Origin: Alphaproteobacteria bacterium
GTDB lineage: Bacteria; Pseudomonadota; Alphaproteobacteria; Rhizobiales; Xanthobacteraceae
Length of the DNA: 64,000 nt
Assembly (NCBI GenBank): GCA_037200445.1
Contig: JBBCGH010000001.1
Location: 4,030,001 to 4,094,000, forward strand
Direction of reading: 5' to 3'
The notes beneath the pieces were generated by a model. The model saw only the letters and a program-made list of their open reading frames with translations, was not told the origin of the DNA and searched no databases. Within the stretch, counting starts at the first letter, position 1. Each line of letters starts with the position of its first letter. Shown here piece by piece: positions 28,573 to 36,452 of the stretch. The position numbers and the translations under genes are program-made.

Positions 28573-28977
28573 TCAATTCGCCGGCGCGTCGCCGACGCGC
28601 TCCCAGATGAGTTCGCGATGCTGCATCACGCCCTGCCAGAGCCGCGGCTTCTGCGTCAGCACCATGTGCTCGCCGTCGAAGCGCACGAACCGCTTCTGCT
28701 CGCCGCCGACCCGGTCCTTGGCGGCGGAGGCGTCGACGCGCGTCACCAGATTTGTCCCGTCGTACTCGTAGTTGCCGCAATACGAATTGTATTCCCGCAC
28801 GGTTTCGTCCGGCGGAAGCTCGCCACGCCCATCGCACAGCACCGACATCATGCGCTTGTCGGGATAGAATACGACGAGCCCGCGCGGCTTTTCTCCATAG
28901 GGCGGGTGCATCGATTCGCCCGCGTCGTTGCGCGCGGACGTGCGGATAAGCCGCCAGATGCCGACGATACTTTTCAT
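28573..28977 (-). CDS. Lipocalin-like domain protein
   Basis: 134-aa protein beginning MKSIVGIWRLIRTSARNDAG, with the GxW...YGxxPxGxxxY pattern of the lipocalin-like (Lipocalin_5) family: YGEKPRGLVVFYPDKRMM. No signal peptide is seen. It lies 10 nt upstream of the AbgB-like gene in the same operon. Members probably bind small ligands; nothing more specific can be said. I chose the ATG at 28977 over a frame opening at 29082 that reads through a repeat. Confidence 0.8.
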   Translation of the reverse strand: MKSIVGIWRLIRTSARNDAGESMHPPYGEKPRGLVVFYPDKRMMSVLCDGRGELPPDETVREYNSYCGNYEYDGTNLVTRVDASAAKDRVGGEQKRFVRFDGEHMVLTQKPRLWQGVMQHRELIWERVGDAPAN

Positions 28978-28990
28978 GAGTTCCCTTTGC

Positions 28991-29036
28991 GCATGATCTT
29001 TTCCGAAAACCGGCGTCCACTTTTCGGGATCATGCG
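28991..29036. repeat. CCGAAAACCGG palindromic repeat, copy 3
   Basis: GCATGATC ... GATCATGC arms around TTTTCCGAAAACCGGCGTCC and ACTTTTCGGGA. This is the most regular of the three copies in the window. It fills the gap between the Bug-type gene and the lipocalin-like gene. Confidence 0.8.
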
Positions 29037-29039
29037 CCG

Positions 29040-29996
29040 TCAGTTGATCACGAGCCCGATCTTCTTCAGCAGCGCATCCCACTTCGCTTCGTCCCGCACG
29101 ATCAGTGCGGCGTATTCGTCCGGGGAGGTCGCTGCCGGATCGCCGCCGTCCGAGACGATGCGCTTTGAAATCTCGTCGGACGCGATGATCGCGCGCATCT
29201 CCGTATTGATGCGCTCGATGATTGGCTGCGGCGTGCCGGCCGGCGCCCCGATGCCATAGGTCAGAACCGCCTCGAAGCCGGGCAGCCCCGCCTCGGCGGC
29301 GGTCGGAACGTCGGGCAGCGCCGCCGAGCGCTTCGGCGCCGCGACCGCAATCGGTCGAATCTTGCCGGCCTGGATGTTGCCGAGCGCTGGCGCGGTCGTG
29401 TTGAAAGCTATCGGAACGTGCCCGCCGACGAGATCGTTGGTGAGCGGTCCGGTGCCCTTGTAGGTGACGATGGTGAATTCGATGCCGGCCATCACCTTCA
29501 TCAGCTCGATGGCGAAATAGTTCAGCGTCGGAGGCGGCGGCGTGCCCACGTTGACCTTGCCCGGGTCTTTCTTTGCCAGCGCCACAAGATCCGAGAGCGA
29601 ATTCACCGGCGCCGATGGATGCGCCATCACGACGATCGGCGTCGACGAGATGGACCCGACGGCCGCGAAGTCCTTCGCCTCGTAGCCGGTGTTGGCCGGA
29701 AGCGTGAAGCCGGTGGCGAGCATCACCAGCGTGTAGCCGTCGGGAGCGGCCTTGGCGGCAGCGCGGGTGCCGATCACGGCGCCGGCGCCGGGGCGGTTTT
29801 CGATCACGATCTGCTGGCCCAGCCGCTCCGTCAGCTTGCCGCCGATGACCCGCGCAATGGTGTCGACGCCACCGCCCGGTGGATATGGGACGATCAGCGT
29901 GAGCGGACGGTTGGGATAGTCGTCCGCGCGCACGGCGTGCGCAGATGCGAGCAGCGACACAGCGACCAGAATTGCGGCAAGTCGCGCGGTTCGCAT
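29040..29996 (-). CDS. Bug/TctC family tricarboxylate-type binding protein
   Basis: 318-aa periplasmic receptor with signal peptide (LAAILVAVSLLASAHAV) and the mature start DDYPNRPLTLIVPYPPGGGVD. The family loop IVIENRPGAGAVIGTRAAAK is intact. It precedes the lipocalin-like and AbgB-like genes on the same strand, so it may bind the amide or acid that the M20 enzyme cleaves. It is a paralogue of the gene at 25283 but not a close duplicate. Confidence 0.92.
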   Translation of the reverse strand: MRTARLAAILVAVSLLASAHAVRADDYPNRPLTLIVPYPPGGGVDTIARVIGGKLTERLGQQIVIENRPGAGAVIGTRAAAKAAPDGYTLVMLATGFTLPANTGYEAKDFAAVGSISSTPIVVMAHPSAPVNSLSDLVALAKKDPGKVNVGTPPPPTLNYFAIELMKVMAGIEFTIVTYKGTGPLTNDLVGGHVPIAFNTTAPALGNIQAGKIRPIAVAAPKRSAALPDVPTAAEAGLPGFEAVLTYGIGAPAGTPQPIIERINTEMRAIIASDEISKRIVSDGGDPAATSPDEYAALIVRDEAKWDALLKKIGLVIN

Positions 29997-30093
29997 CGGC
30001 TCCTCCCCGGGTTTCGGGTCAGTCTAGTCTTGCGCCGAAGCGGACGCCAAGGGACATGGCGGCAGTGGCGCCGTGCGCGCAAGGCAGGAGCCC

Positions 30094-30663
30094 TCAGGTC
30101 CGCACGCGTTGCTCCTTGCGCGCCTCGATGCCGTTCGGCCCGGGAACCAGACGAACCGACTCATCCGGTCCGACCTGGCCGACATCGATCTCGCGGTCGG
30201 GAAGAACGATGGTCACGCGCGCGCCGACGCGAATGGTGATGACGCGCGGCGGCGTCGCACGCGCGCCTTCGAGCGACCAGCGCTTGAAGGTTTCGAAGTA
30301 CGGCGCTTTGCGCCACGCCGTCGGACTCCCGGGATCGACGAACGCCGTGAGATGCGCGCCCTCGCCCATGACGAGGGCGAACTTCGCGCGCTCCGGCTTC
30401 CATTCGGGCCCGAGGCTTGGCGCGTGCATCCACTCGCAGAAAAACGTGCGGCAATCGGCCGGGCGCGTCTCGTAGATGCCGCAGCCTTTGCCACGCACGC
30501 AATGCGGGCACCACACGCCCGGCAATTTGTCGAACTCCGCGACCGCGATCACCTTGCAGCACAGCGTGCAGGTTCCGCAGGCGCGGCCGGGCACCACGCG
30601 CGACTGCGCGCGCGCCACCGGATCGAGGTCGCGCGGCGTGGATTCGGACGAGGGCTCTGACAT
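30094..30663 (-). CDS. YkgJ-type CxxCxxCC cysteine-cluster protein
   Basis: 189-aa protein with the CGTCTLCC motif near residue 29 and further cysteines in CPHCVRGKGCGIYETRPADCRTFFC. This is the zinc/iron-chelating (UPF0153) pattern thought to bind a metal or Fe-S cluster. The rest is a beta-rich C-terminal part ending EARKEQRVRT. Function is not established. It stands alone on the minus strand. Confidence 0.82.
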   Translation of the reverse strand: MSEPSSESTPRDLDPVARAQSRVVPGRACGTCTLCCKVIAVAEFDKLPGVWCPHCVRGKGCGIYETRPADCRTFFCEWMHAPSLGPEWKPERAKFALVMGEGAHLTAFVDPGSPTAWRKAPYFETFKRWSLEGARATPPRVITIRVGARVTIVLPDREIDVGQVGPDESVRLVPGPNGIEARKEQRVRT

Positions 30664-30727
30664 GCCGGTCGCTTATGCCATGCAGCGCAACGCGTGACTA
30701 CGCTGCGCGGTGGCGCGACCGGTCGCT

Positions 30728-31126
30728 CTAGAAGATCGAGGCGCCGGCCATCGAGCGCAGCGCATGGCGGCCGCTCTCGCGCTGCTTCTCGTCGAGGCTT
30801 GCGATCAGCGGACCCGCGGCGGACATCGCACGCTGGAGCGCCATGGCGCTGCCCGCATAACTTCCGACGCGGTCGCGCACTTTCTGGACGAAGCCCTGGC
30901 CCTCGCGCTGCTCGCGGATCGCGGCACGCAGCGCGGCTTCAACCGGACGCCAGTGCTGAATCTGCTCGCCGGTGAGGCGGAGCGCGCTACGCAGGCGCGC
31001 AATCTTGCCCTCGGTCACAACGACCTCCTGGGCGGAAGCGGTTGACGGTCCAAATCCATGCTCGGAAACGAACAGCGGTCCCATCATCGCGAGCGCAACA
31101 GCACCCGCGAACACTGCCTTCTTCAT
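30728..31126 (-). CDS. Spy/CpxP-like periplasmic protein (LTxxQ motif)
   Basis: 132-aa secreted protein with a signal peptide (MKKAVFAGAVALAMMGPLF, cut near ASAQE). The predicted helical body carries LRLTGEQIQHW, an LTxxQ motif as in Spy and CpxP chaperones. It is a likely envelope-stress or metal-response protein, with the role inferred from the motif only. The 246-nt gap upstream (31127-31372) shows no gene. Confidence 0.6.
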   Translation of the reverse strand: MKKAVFAGAVALAMMGPLFVSEHGFGPSTASAQEVVVTEGKIARLRSALRLTGEQIQHWRPVEAALRAAIREQREGQGFVQKVRDRVGSYAGSAMALQRAMSAAGPLIASLDEKQRESGRHALRSMAGASIF

Positions 31127-31372
31127 GCAGTCTTTCTCCAGTTCACGTGGGGGTGAATGACGCGCGAGGTAGGCAGAAATCGCGCCCTGAACAAGGTTAA
31201 AATGCGCGCCAAATGTGGCGCCGTTTAAGGGCTAACCCGGATAAACGGAAACATGCGCAAGATCGTCTCGTGATCTACTTCCCTGTTGTTCGATCCGTGC
31301 GCTGCTACACCTTTCGGCGAAACAAAATGGCTCAATCGCGCCGGTCACGAATTAAGGCAAACTGCAACATTC

Positions 31373-31993
31373 TCATCGCGCACGCGTAAACGCGAGCCAT
31401 ACGCCGCCCCCGATCAGGAACAATCCGCTTGCGCGCTGCGCCCACTTCACCCGTTGCTCCGGCATGAATCGCCGCGTGCGGCCGCCGAGAATCGCATAGG
31501 CGCCGTCGGTCAGTGCGGCGGATGCCATCGCGGTCAGCCCGAGGATGATGAGCTGCGTGACGTAATTCCCCGAGGCGTCGACGAATTGCGGGATGAAGGC
31601 GCCGAACCACAACAGCGCCTTGGGATTGCTCATCAGCACCAGGAAACCCTGCAGCAGGAACCCGCCGCGCGGCTTTTGGGTGCGGCCGACATCGCCGAAG
31701 CCGGCATTTGCGCGCAACAGCTTCCAGCCGAGCCACACCAGGTAGATCGCACCGGCGATGCGCACATAGTCGAACCATGCGCCCATCGCGGCGATGACCG
31801 AGGAGAGGCCCACCATCAGCACGCCGAGCATGACCAAAAGCCCGAGCTGCGTTCCCGCCACGTTAAGCAGTCCTGCCCGCGTGCCATGGGTCAGGCTGTT
31901 GGCGATGATCAGCGTGACGGTCGGGCCGGGAATGATGGTGATCAGAATGCAGGCCGCCACATAGGCGAGATAGACTTGCAGAGACATCATCAA
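31373..31993 (-). CDS. LysE/RhtB family amino acid exporter
   Basis: 206-aa inner-membrane protein with six hydrophobic segments. The LysE hallmark ITIIPGPTVTLIIANSL is near residue 18, with GTQLGLLVMLGVLMVGL and LMSNPKALLWFGAFIPQFVD following. Such proteins export neutral or basic amino acids. It lies just downstream of leuA across a repeat, on the same strand. Confidence 0.9.
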   Translation of the reverse strand: MMMSLQVYLAYVAACILITIIPGPTVTLIIANSLTHGTRAGLLNVAGTQLGLLVMLGVLMVGLSSVIAAMGAWFDYVRIAGAIYLVWLGWKLLRANAGFGDVGRTQKPRGGFLLQGFLVLMSNPKALLWFGAFIPQFVDASGNYVTQLIILGLTAMASAALTDGAYAILGGRTRRFMPEQRVKWAQRASGLFLIGGGVWLAFTRAR

Positions 31994-31999
31994 ACTCCG

Positions 32000-32155
32000 G
32001 CGTCATGCCCCGCCAACGGGTCCGGCCTCTGGCCGGCCCGATGACGGGCTCCGGCGGGGCACCCAGTAAACGCAGAAGGCTTTTGGAGTGGCAAGCGTGC
32101 GCCACGCACGCTCGCGTTTACTGGATCACCCGCCTACGCGGGTGATGACAAGGTG
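32000..32155. repeat. Palindromic repeat with CAGTAAAC/GTTTACTG arms, copy 2
   Basis: CCCAGTAAACGC ... GCGTTTACTGGATC is followed by the hairpin CACCCGCCTACGCGGGTGATGACAAG and preceded by a CGTCATGCCCCGCC...GGCGGGG hairpin. Same design as at 7355-7440. It occupies the leuA-lysE gap. Confidence 0.7.
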
Positions 32156-32163
32156 GAGTGGCC

Positions 32164-33747
32164 CTATCCCACATCCTGCGAATGGATGCGCCGCTGGCCG
32201 ACGACAAGCTCCTCGCCGCGTGTGCGCTTCACCATCAGCTTGTTGAGCGCGCCGAGATAGGCCTTCGCCGAGGCAACCAGCGTATCGGGATCGGCACCTT
32301 TTGCGGTCACGGCACGCCCGCCGTGCGCAAGCCGCACCGAGACTTCGGCCTGCGCGTCGGTCCCAGCCGTCACGGCGTGCACCTGATAGAGCTCGAGCAC
32401 CGCCTCGTGCGGAACGATCTCCTTGATGCAGTTGAACACCGCATCGACCGGGCCGTTGCCCTCGCATTCCGCAAGCGGCTGTTTGCCGTCGATGTCGAGC
32501 TTCATGGTCGCGCGCTGGGGCCCGCGCGTGCCCGCGATCACCGAGAGCGAGACGAGCTTGATGCGGTCCTGCGCGTGGGCGATCTCCTCATCGACCAGCG
32601 CCTCGATGTCCTCGTCGTAGATGTGCTTCTTGCGGTCGGCGAGCGTCTTGAAGCGGACGAAGGCGTCCTCGAGCTGGTTGCTCTGCAGGTGGTAACCCAT
32701 CTCCTCGAGCTTGTGCACGAAGGCGTGGCGGCCCGAGTGCTTGCCCATTACCAGCGAGGTCTGTTTCACGCCGACCGTCTCGGGCGTCATGATCTCGTAG
32801 GTCTGCGCGTTCTTGAGCATGCCGTCCTGATGAATGCCGCTCTCGTGCGCGAACGCGTTCCGCCCGACGATCGCCTTGTTGTACTGCACCGGGAACGACG
32901 TCGCGGCCGCAACCAGCTTCGAGGCGCGCGTCAGCATGGTGGCGTCGATATTGGTCCAGAACGGGAGCACGTCGTTGCGGACCTTCATGGCCATCACGAC
33001 CTCTTCCAGCGCCGCATTGCCGGCGCGCTCGCCAATGCCATTGATGGTGCATTCGATCTGGCGGCAGCCGGCCTTCACGCCGGCGAGCGAGTTCGCAACC
33101 GCCATGCCGAGATCGTTGTGGCAATGCACCGAGAACACTGCTTTGTCGGAATTCGGCACCGCATCGCGCACGCGCGTGAACATCTCGAAATATTCTTCCG
33201 GCGTCGTGTAGCCGACAGTGTCCGGGATATTGATCGTGGTCGCCCCGGCCTTGATGGCCTCCTCGACACAGCGGCAGAGGAAGTCGAACTCGGTGCGGGT
33301 GCCGTCCTCAGCGCTCCATTCGACGTCGTCCACGTGATTGCGCGCGCGCGTCACCTGCGCAATCACCATGTCGAGCACCTCGTGCGGCTCCTTCTGCAGC
33401 TTCCACTTCATGTGCACCGGCGAGGTGGAGAGGAACGTGTGGATACGCTTGCGCTCGGCCGGCTTGATCGCCTCGGCGCAGCGGTCGATATCGTTGAACG
33501 CCGCGCGCGAGAGGCCGCAGATCACGGAATTCTTCGCGCGCTTGGCAATCTCGTTGACGGCGTAGAAGTCGCCATCCGAGGCGATCGGGAAACCCGCCTC
33601 GATGATGTCGACGCCCATGGTGTCGAGCAATTCGGCGACCTCGATCTTCTCCTCGTGGGTCATGGTGGCGCCCGGGCATTGCTCGCCGTCGCGCAAGGTC
33701 GTGTCGAAGATGACGACGCGATCCTTCTCGGATTGAGTGGTGGTCAT
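32164..33747 (-). CDS. leuA: 2-isopropylmalate synthase LeuA
   Basis: First committed step of leucine synthesis: condenses acetyl-CoA with 2-oxoisovalerate. At 527 aa it has the DRVVIFDTTLRDGEQCPGAT start, the catalytic HCHNDLGMAVANSLAG near residue 205 and NGIGERAGNAALEE. A C-terminal regulatory (leucine feedback) domain begins near residue 395 (LVSLSVIAGTRGPQRATMKL). I chose the ATG at 33747; an upstream ATG at 33792 would extend into the attenuator. Expression is probably controlled by the leader peptide and hairpins directly upstream. Confidence 0.96.
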   Translation of the reverse strand: MTTTQSEKDRVVIFDTTLRDGEQCPGATMTHEEKIEVAELLDTMGVDIIEAGFPIASDGDFYAVNEIAKRAKNSVICGLSRAAFNDIDRCAEAIKPAERKRIHTFLSTSPVHMKWKLQKEPHEVLDMVIAQVTRARNHVDDVEWSAEDGTRTEFDFLCRCVEEAIKAGATTINIPDTVGYTTPEEYFEMFTRVRDAVPNSDKAVFSVHCHNDLGMAVANSLAGVKAGCRQIECTINGIGERAGNAALEEVVMAMKVRNDVLPFWTNIDATMLTRASKLVAAATSFPVQYNKAIVGRNAFAHESGIHQDGMLKNAQTYEIMTPETVGVKQTSLVMGKHSGRHAFVHKLEEMGYHLQSNQLEDAFVRFKTLADRKKHIYDEDIEALVDEEIAHAQDRIKLVSLSVIAGTRGPQRATMKLDIDGKQPLAECEGNGPVDAVFNCIKEIVPHEAVLELYQVHAVTAGTDAQAEVSVRLAHGGRAVTAKGADPDTLVASAKAYLGALNKLMVKRTRGEELVVGQRRIHSQDVG

Positions 33748-33794
33748 TGAACTGGTCCTTCTAAGGCTGCGCTTTGCGCTGGTGTCTGACAAAT

Positions 33795-33870
33795 GCGCCG
33801 CAAGGGCGCCGAGGGGTTTTCGACCTCCCCTGAGTGCCCAGGCGCATGCGCCCGACCGGCCCTCAGGGGC
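33795..33870 (-). promoter_or_regulatory. leuA: Leucine attenuator: alternative hairpins before leuA
   Basis: On the minus strand the end of the leader frame reads CCCCTGAGGG. This 5' arm (33862-33869) pairs with CTCAGGGG (33827-33834). The same CTCAGGGG can instead pair with CCCCT at 33812-33816. A GCGCC-cttgc-GGCGC hairpin followed by ATTT (33795-33809) is the candidate terminator. Mutually exclusive pairings beside a leucine-rich leader are the classic attenuator layout. The terminator itself is weak by eye. Confidence 0.65.
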
Positions 33871-33961
33871 TGATAAGAAGGAGGTTCAGAATGAGGGCGA
33901 GAGCCGGCCGGGCCGTTTCGGCCCCCGGAGCGATCGCGCGAGAATCGCGGCTGATCGACAT
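33863..33961 (-). CDS. Leucine leader peptide of leuA
   Basis: A 32-codon frame, ATG at 33961 behind AGAGGG, running MSISRDSRAIAPG ... to RPALALILNLLLISP and a TGA that lies in the 5' arm of the attenuator hairpin. Six of nine residues in LALILNLLL are leucine, coded mainly by CTC and CTT. Ribosome stalling there on scarce Leu-tRNA would free the downstream RNA to refold. No homology search was possible; the call rests on composition and position. Confidence 0.7.
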   Translation of the reverse strand: MSISRDSRAIAPGAETARPALALILNLLLISP

Positions 33962-34098
33962 TACTCTACCCTCTATCGCCTTCCCAAGGTCGCCCGGAAC
34001 GGTAAACCGAACGTTACGCGAAGGCGGCGTGACGGCGGGTTTCTAGCGGAAAGACTGACCGCGACGCAAGGCGGGAATATGTCAGCAGGGGTGACGTT

Positions 34099-34156
34099 TT
34101 TACTCGTGGCCCAGCCGCAGACCCCCGTTTACTCGTGGCCCAGCCGCAGCCCCCCG
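34099..34156. repeat. Two tandem copies of a 29-bp unit upstream of leuA
   Basis: TTTACTCGTGGCCCAGCCGC followed by AGNCCCCCG is repeated exactly once, differing at one base. It lies in the 305-nt stretch 33962-34266 between the leu leader start and the GNAT gene. The rest of that stretch holds no gene that I can support and should contain the leuA promoter. Confidence 0.7.
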
Positions 34157-34266
34157 GGCAGAATCTTGACCGGCGTTGCTCTTTGGCGGAAGGTAACAAC
34201 CCTACATTTTGAGAATAATCGGACACATCCGTGTTGCGCCTTTTCGGATCTCACTAGCGGCGTCCC

Positions 34267-34785
34267 CTAGCTACGCGCCAGATTCTTCTCCAAATGATAG
34301 CGGCGGATGTTGCCGACGGTCTTGTTCGATTGGGCCGCGCCGGTCTCCTCCGACACCAGCCGGTATCCTGAGGCCCGATAGAATGCGAGCGCGGCCTGCT
34401 GCAGCTCCGAGGTGCTGAGCGTAAGCGTCCGCGTGCCGGCCTCCCGGCAGGCCTGCTCGGCGAACTCCAGCATCATGCGCGCGAGCCCTTGGCGGCGATA
34501 CGCCGCATCCACGTACATGCGCCGCAGCTCGGCGGCCGGGACGCCGAGCCTCTCAATCCCGAACACGCCGGCAAGCTTGTCGCCATCGTGGACGACGAAG
34601 AATGCGCCCTGCCGCTCTGCATAGTAGTCCGCGAGCCGGTCGATTTCGTCGCGCAGCGAGACCGCCACGTAACTCTCAAACGCGTCGCGCAGGTCGGGTC
34701 TCGACAGTTCGCGATTGATCCTGACGAATAGATCGCGCACCGCAGCGTCGTCGCTGTCGCGATAGCGGCGGATCTCGAAGGTCAC
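34267..34785 (-). CDS. GNAT family N-acetyltransferase
   Basis: 172-aa acyltransferase. The acetyl-CoA-binding motif A reads AAYRRQGLARMMLEFAEQACRE (R-x-x-G-L-A at about residues 97-102), followed by the LSTSELQQAALAFYRASGYRLVS helix-strand typical of GNATs. The substrate is unknown. It overlaps the PPK2 gene by 4 nt, so they are co-translated. Confidence 0.87.
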   Translation of the reverse strand: MTFEIRRYRDSDDAAVRDLFVRINRELSRPDLRDAFESYVAVSLRDEIDRLADYYAERQGAFFVVHDGDKLAGVFGIERLGVPAAELRRMYVDAAYRRQGLARMMLEFAEQACREAGTRTLTLSTSELQQAALAFYRASGYRLVSEETGAAQSNKTVGNIRRYHLEKNLARS

Positions 34786-35681
34786 GTCGTGCGCCGTCTT
34801 GGCTTCTCTGCCTCAAGCGCGCCGCGCACGCGCTCGAGCTCCTTCAGCGCGTTGCCCTCGATTTTCGGGTATTCGAGCTTCAGTCCTTCCATGGCCTCGA
34901 TCATCGCTTCGGCGATGACCAGCCGCGCGAACCATTTGTTGTCGGCGGGAACGACGTACCACGGGGTCTCTTCGCGGCTGGTGTGCCGGATCGCGTCCTC
35001 GTAGGCATGCATGTACTTGTCCCAGGATTTGCGCTCTGCGACATCGTCCATGTTGAACTTCCAGCGCTTGGCCGGCTCGTCGAGCCGCGCGAGGAAGCGC
35101 TGACGCTGTTCCTCCTTCGAGACGTGGAGGAAAAACTTGAGAACCAGCGTGCCGTTGCGCGCGAGGTGGCGCTCGAATGTGCGGATGCTCTTGAAGCGTT
35201 CCTTCCAGACGTCCTTGCCGACGAGACTCTTCGGCAGGTGCTGCTTGGCCAGCAGGTCCGGGTGCACGCGCACCACCAGTACTTCCTCGTAGTGCGAGCG
35301 GTTGAAGATGCCGATGCGCCCGCGCTCGGGAAGCGCCTTGGCTATGCGCCAGAGGAAGTCGTGATCGACCTCCTCGTGGCTCGGCGCCTTGAAGGAATGC
35401 ACCTGGCATCCTTGCGGATTGATGCCGGACATCACGTGCTTGATCGCGCCGTCCTTGCCGGCGGCGTCCATCGCCTGGAAAATCGCCAGCACCGCCCACT
35501 GATCCTGGGCGTAGAGTTTCTCCTGCAACGCCGCGAGACGTTCGACGCCGCTTGCGAGCATCGCCTTCGCCTCGGCCTTCTCGAGATCAACACCGCAGGT
35601 ATCGGCAGGATCGTAGTCGGCGAGCTGGAACTTGTCCGGCTTGTCGACGCGGAAGCGGCGCAGGGCTTTGGTGAGTGGCAT
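34782..35681 (-). CDS. Polyphosphate kinase 2 family protein
   Basis: Uses polyphosphate to phosphorylate nucleoside mono- or diphosphates. At 299 aa it has Walker A FQAMDAAGKDGAIKHVMSG near residue 73, the Walker B/lid region GIFNRSHYEEVLVVRVHP and the lid arginine block (KEEQRQRFLARLDEPAKRWKF). These are single-domain PPK2 features. The start is taken at ATG 35681; a GTG at 35696 is possible. Class (ADP- or AMP-directed) cannot be decided by eye. Confidence 0.9.
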   Translation of the reverse strand: MPLTKALRRFRVDKPDKFQLADYDPADTCGVDLEKAEAKAMLASGVERLAALQEKLYAQDQWAVLAIFQAMDAAGKDGAIKHVMSGINPQGCQVHSFKAPSHEEVDHDFLWRIAKALPERGRIGIFNRSHYEEVLVVRVHPDLLAKQHLPKSLVGKDVWKERFKSIRTFERHLARNGTLVLKFFLHVSKEEQRQRFLARLDEPAKRWKFNMDDVAERKSWDKYMHAYEDAIRHTSREETPWYVVPADNKWFARLVIAEAMIEAMEGLKLEYPKIEGNALKELERVRGALEAEKPRRRTT

Positions 35682-35721
35682 GGGGGAGAGTTTCACGCCT
35701 CGCGAGGCGATCTGGCAAGGG

Positions 35722-36420
35722 CTAGCGCAGGTGGCTTTCGAGAAACGCGGTCACGAAGCGAGGCATGGCAGGCCGCAGATCGCTCACGCTGCGCACGATA
35801 TGGATGTCAGCCAGCTCCGGCTGCTGCTGCGATGCGAGGAACGCGCGGGTGCGCTTGGCCAACTCGTCCGCGCTCGCCGGCGCGTCGACGATCTTCATCA
35901 GGGCGATGCGCTGGCCATGCAGCACCGCGGTCCATCCCGCTTGCGGCGACACCTCCGGCGGAACGAGACCGGTTTCTTCGGCGAGCTCGCGCATCACGCC
36001 GCGCTCGAGGTCGACAGTGTCTCCGACGAGATCCTGCCGATCAGGCGTGCCCGCCGCAAAGTAGATCTGGCCTGCGGTCGCGGTATGCGCACCCATTTCG
36101 CCGAGCAGGAACGCGCCATCACTCGAACGCAGCGCCGCCATGGCAAAGCAGTTGCGCGCCGATGTGTCTGGAAAACCCCAGTCGCGCCAGGCGATAAAGC
36201 TCGCAAAATCCACCTCGGAGTACGCGCCGCTCAGCACATCATCCGCAATCTCTCCGCGACGCAGCAGCAGCACGCGCCCGTTCCACATTTCGGGTTTGGC
36301 GGCGCGCAGCTTTGCAAAATGCGCATTGATCTCGGTACGGCGCTCGTCCGCGAACGGCCACGGCGCTGGCTCGAAGCGCAGGTCGAGCCGCGAAAGCGGA
36401 ATGATCGGGATCTCGGTCAC
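35722..36420 (-). CDS. Nudix hydrolase
   Basis: 232-aa pyrophosphohydrolase-like protein. A Nudix-like box reads LERGVMRELAEETGLVP near residue 145 and is shorter than the canonical 23-residue box in its first half. The N-terminal part (IIPLSRLDLRFEPAPWPFA) matches longer Nudix proteins of alphaproteobacteria. There is no ATG; GTG at 36420 or 36441 are the two candidate starts, the latter just after the phzF stop. Substrate unknown. Confidence 0.75.
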   Translation of the reverse strand: MTEIPIIPLSRLDLRFEPAPWPFADERRTEINAHFAKLRAAKPEMWNGRVLLLRRGEIADDVLSGAYSEVDFASFIAWRDWGFPDTSARNCFAMAALRSSDGAFLLGEMGAHTATAGQIYFAAGTPDRQDLVGDTVDLERGVMRELAEETGLVPPEVSPQAGWTAVLHGQRIALMKIVDAPASADELAKRTRAFLASQQQPELADIHIVRSVSDLRPAMPRFVTAFLESHLR

Positions 36421-36452
36421 GCCGCGTGTGCTCGCAGCCACGCCGCGCGCGG

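Noticed and set aside
28978-29082. N-terminal extension of the lipocalin-like protein to 29082
   Set aside because: The added residues are the translation of the palindromic repeat at 28991-29036; the ATG at 28977 gives the family's normal start.
34099-34156. Possible CRISPR-like array
   Set aside because: Only two directly adjoining copies, no spacers and no cas genes.
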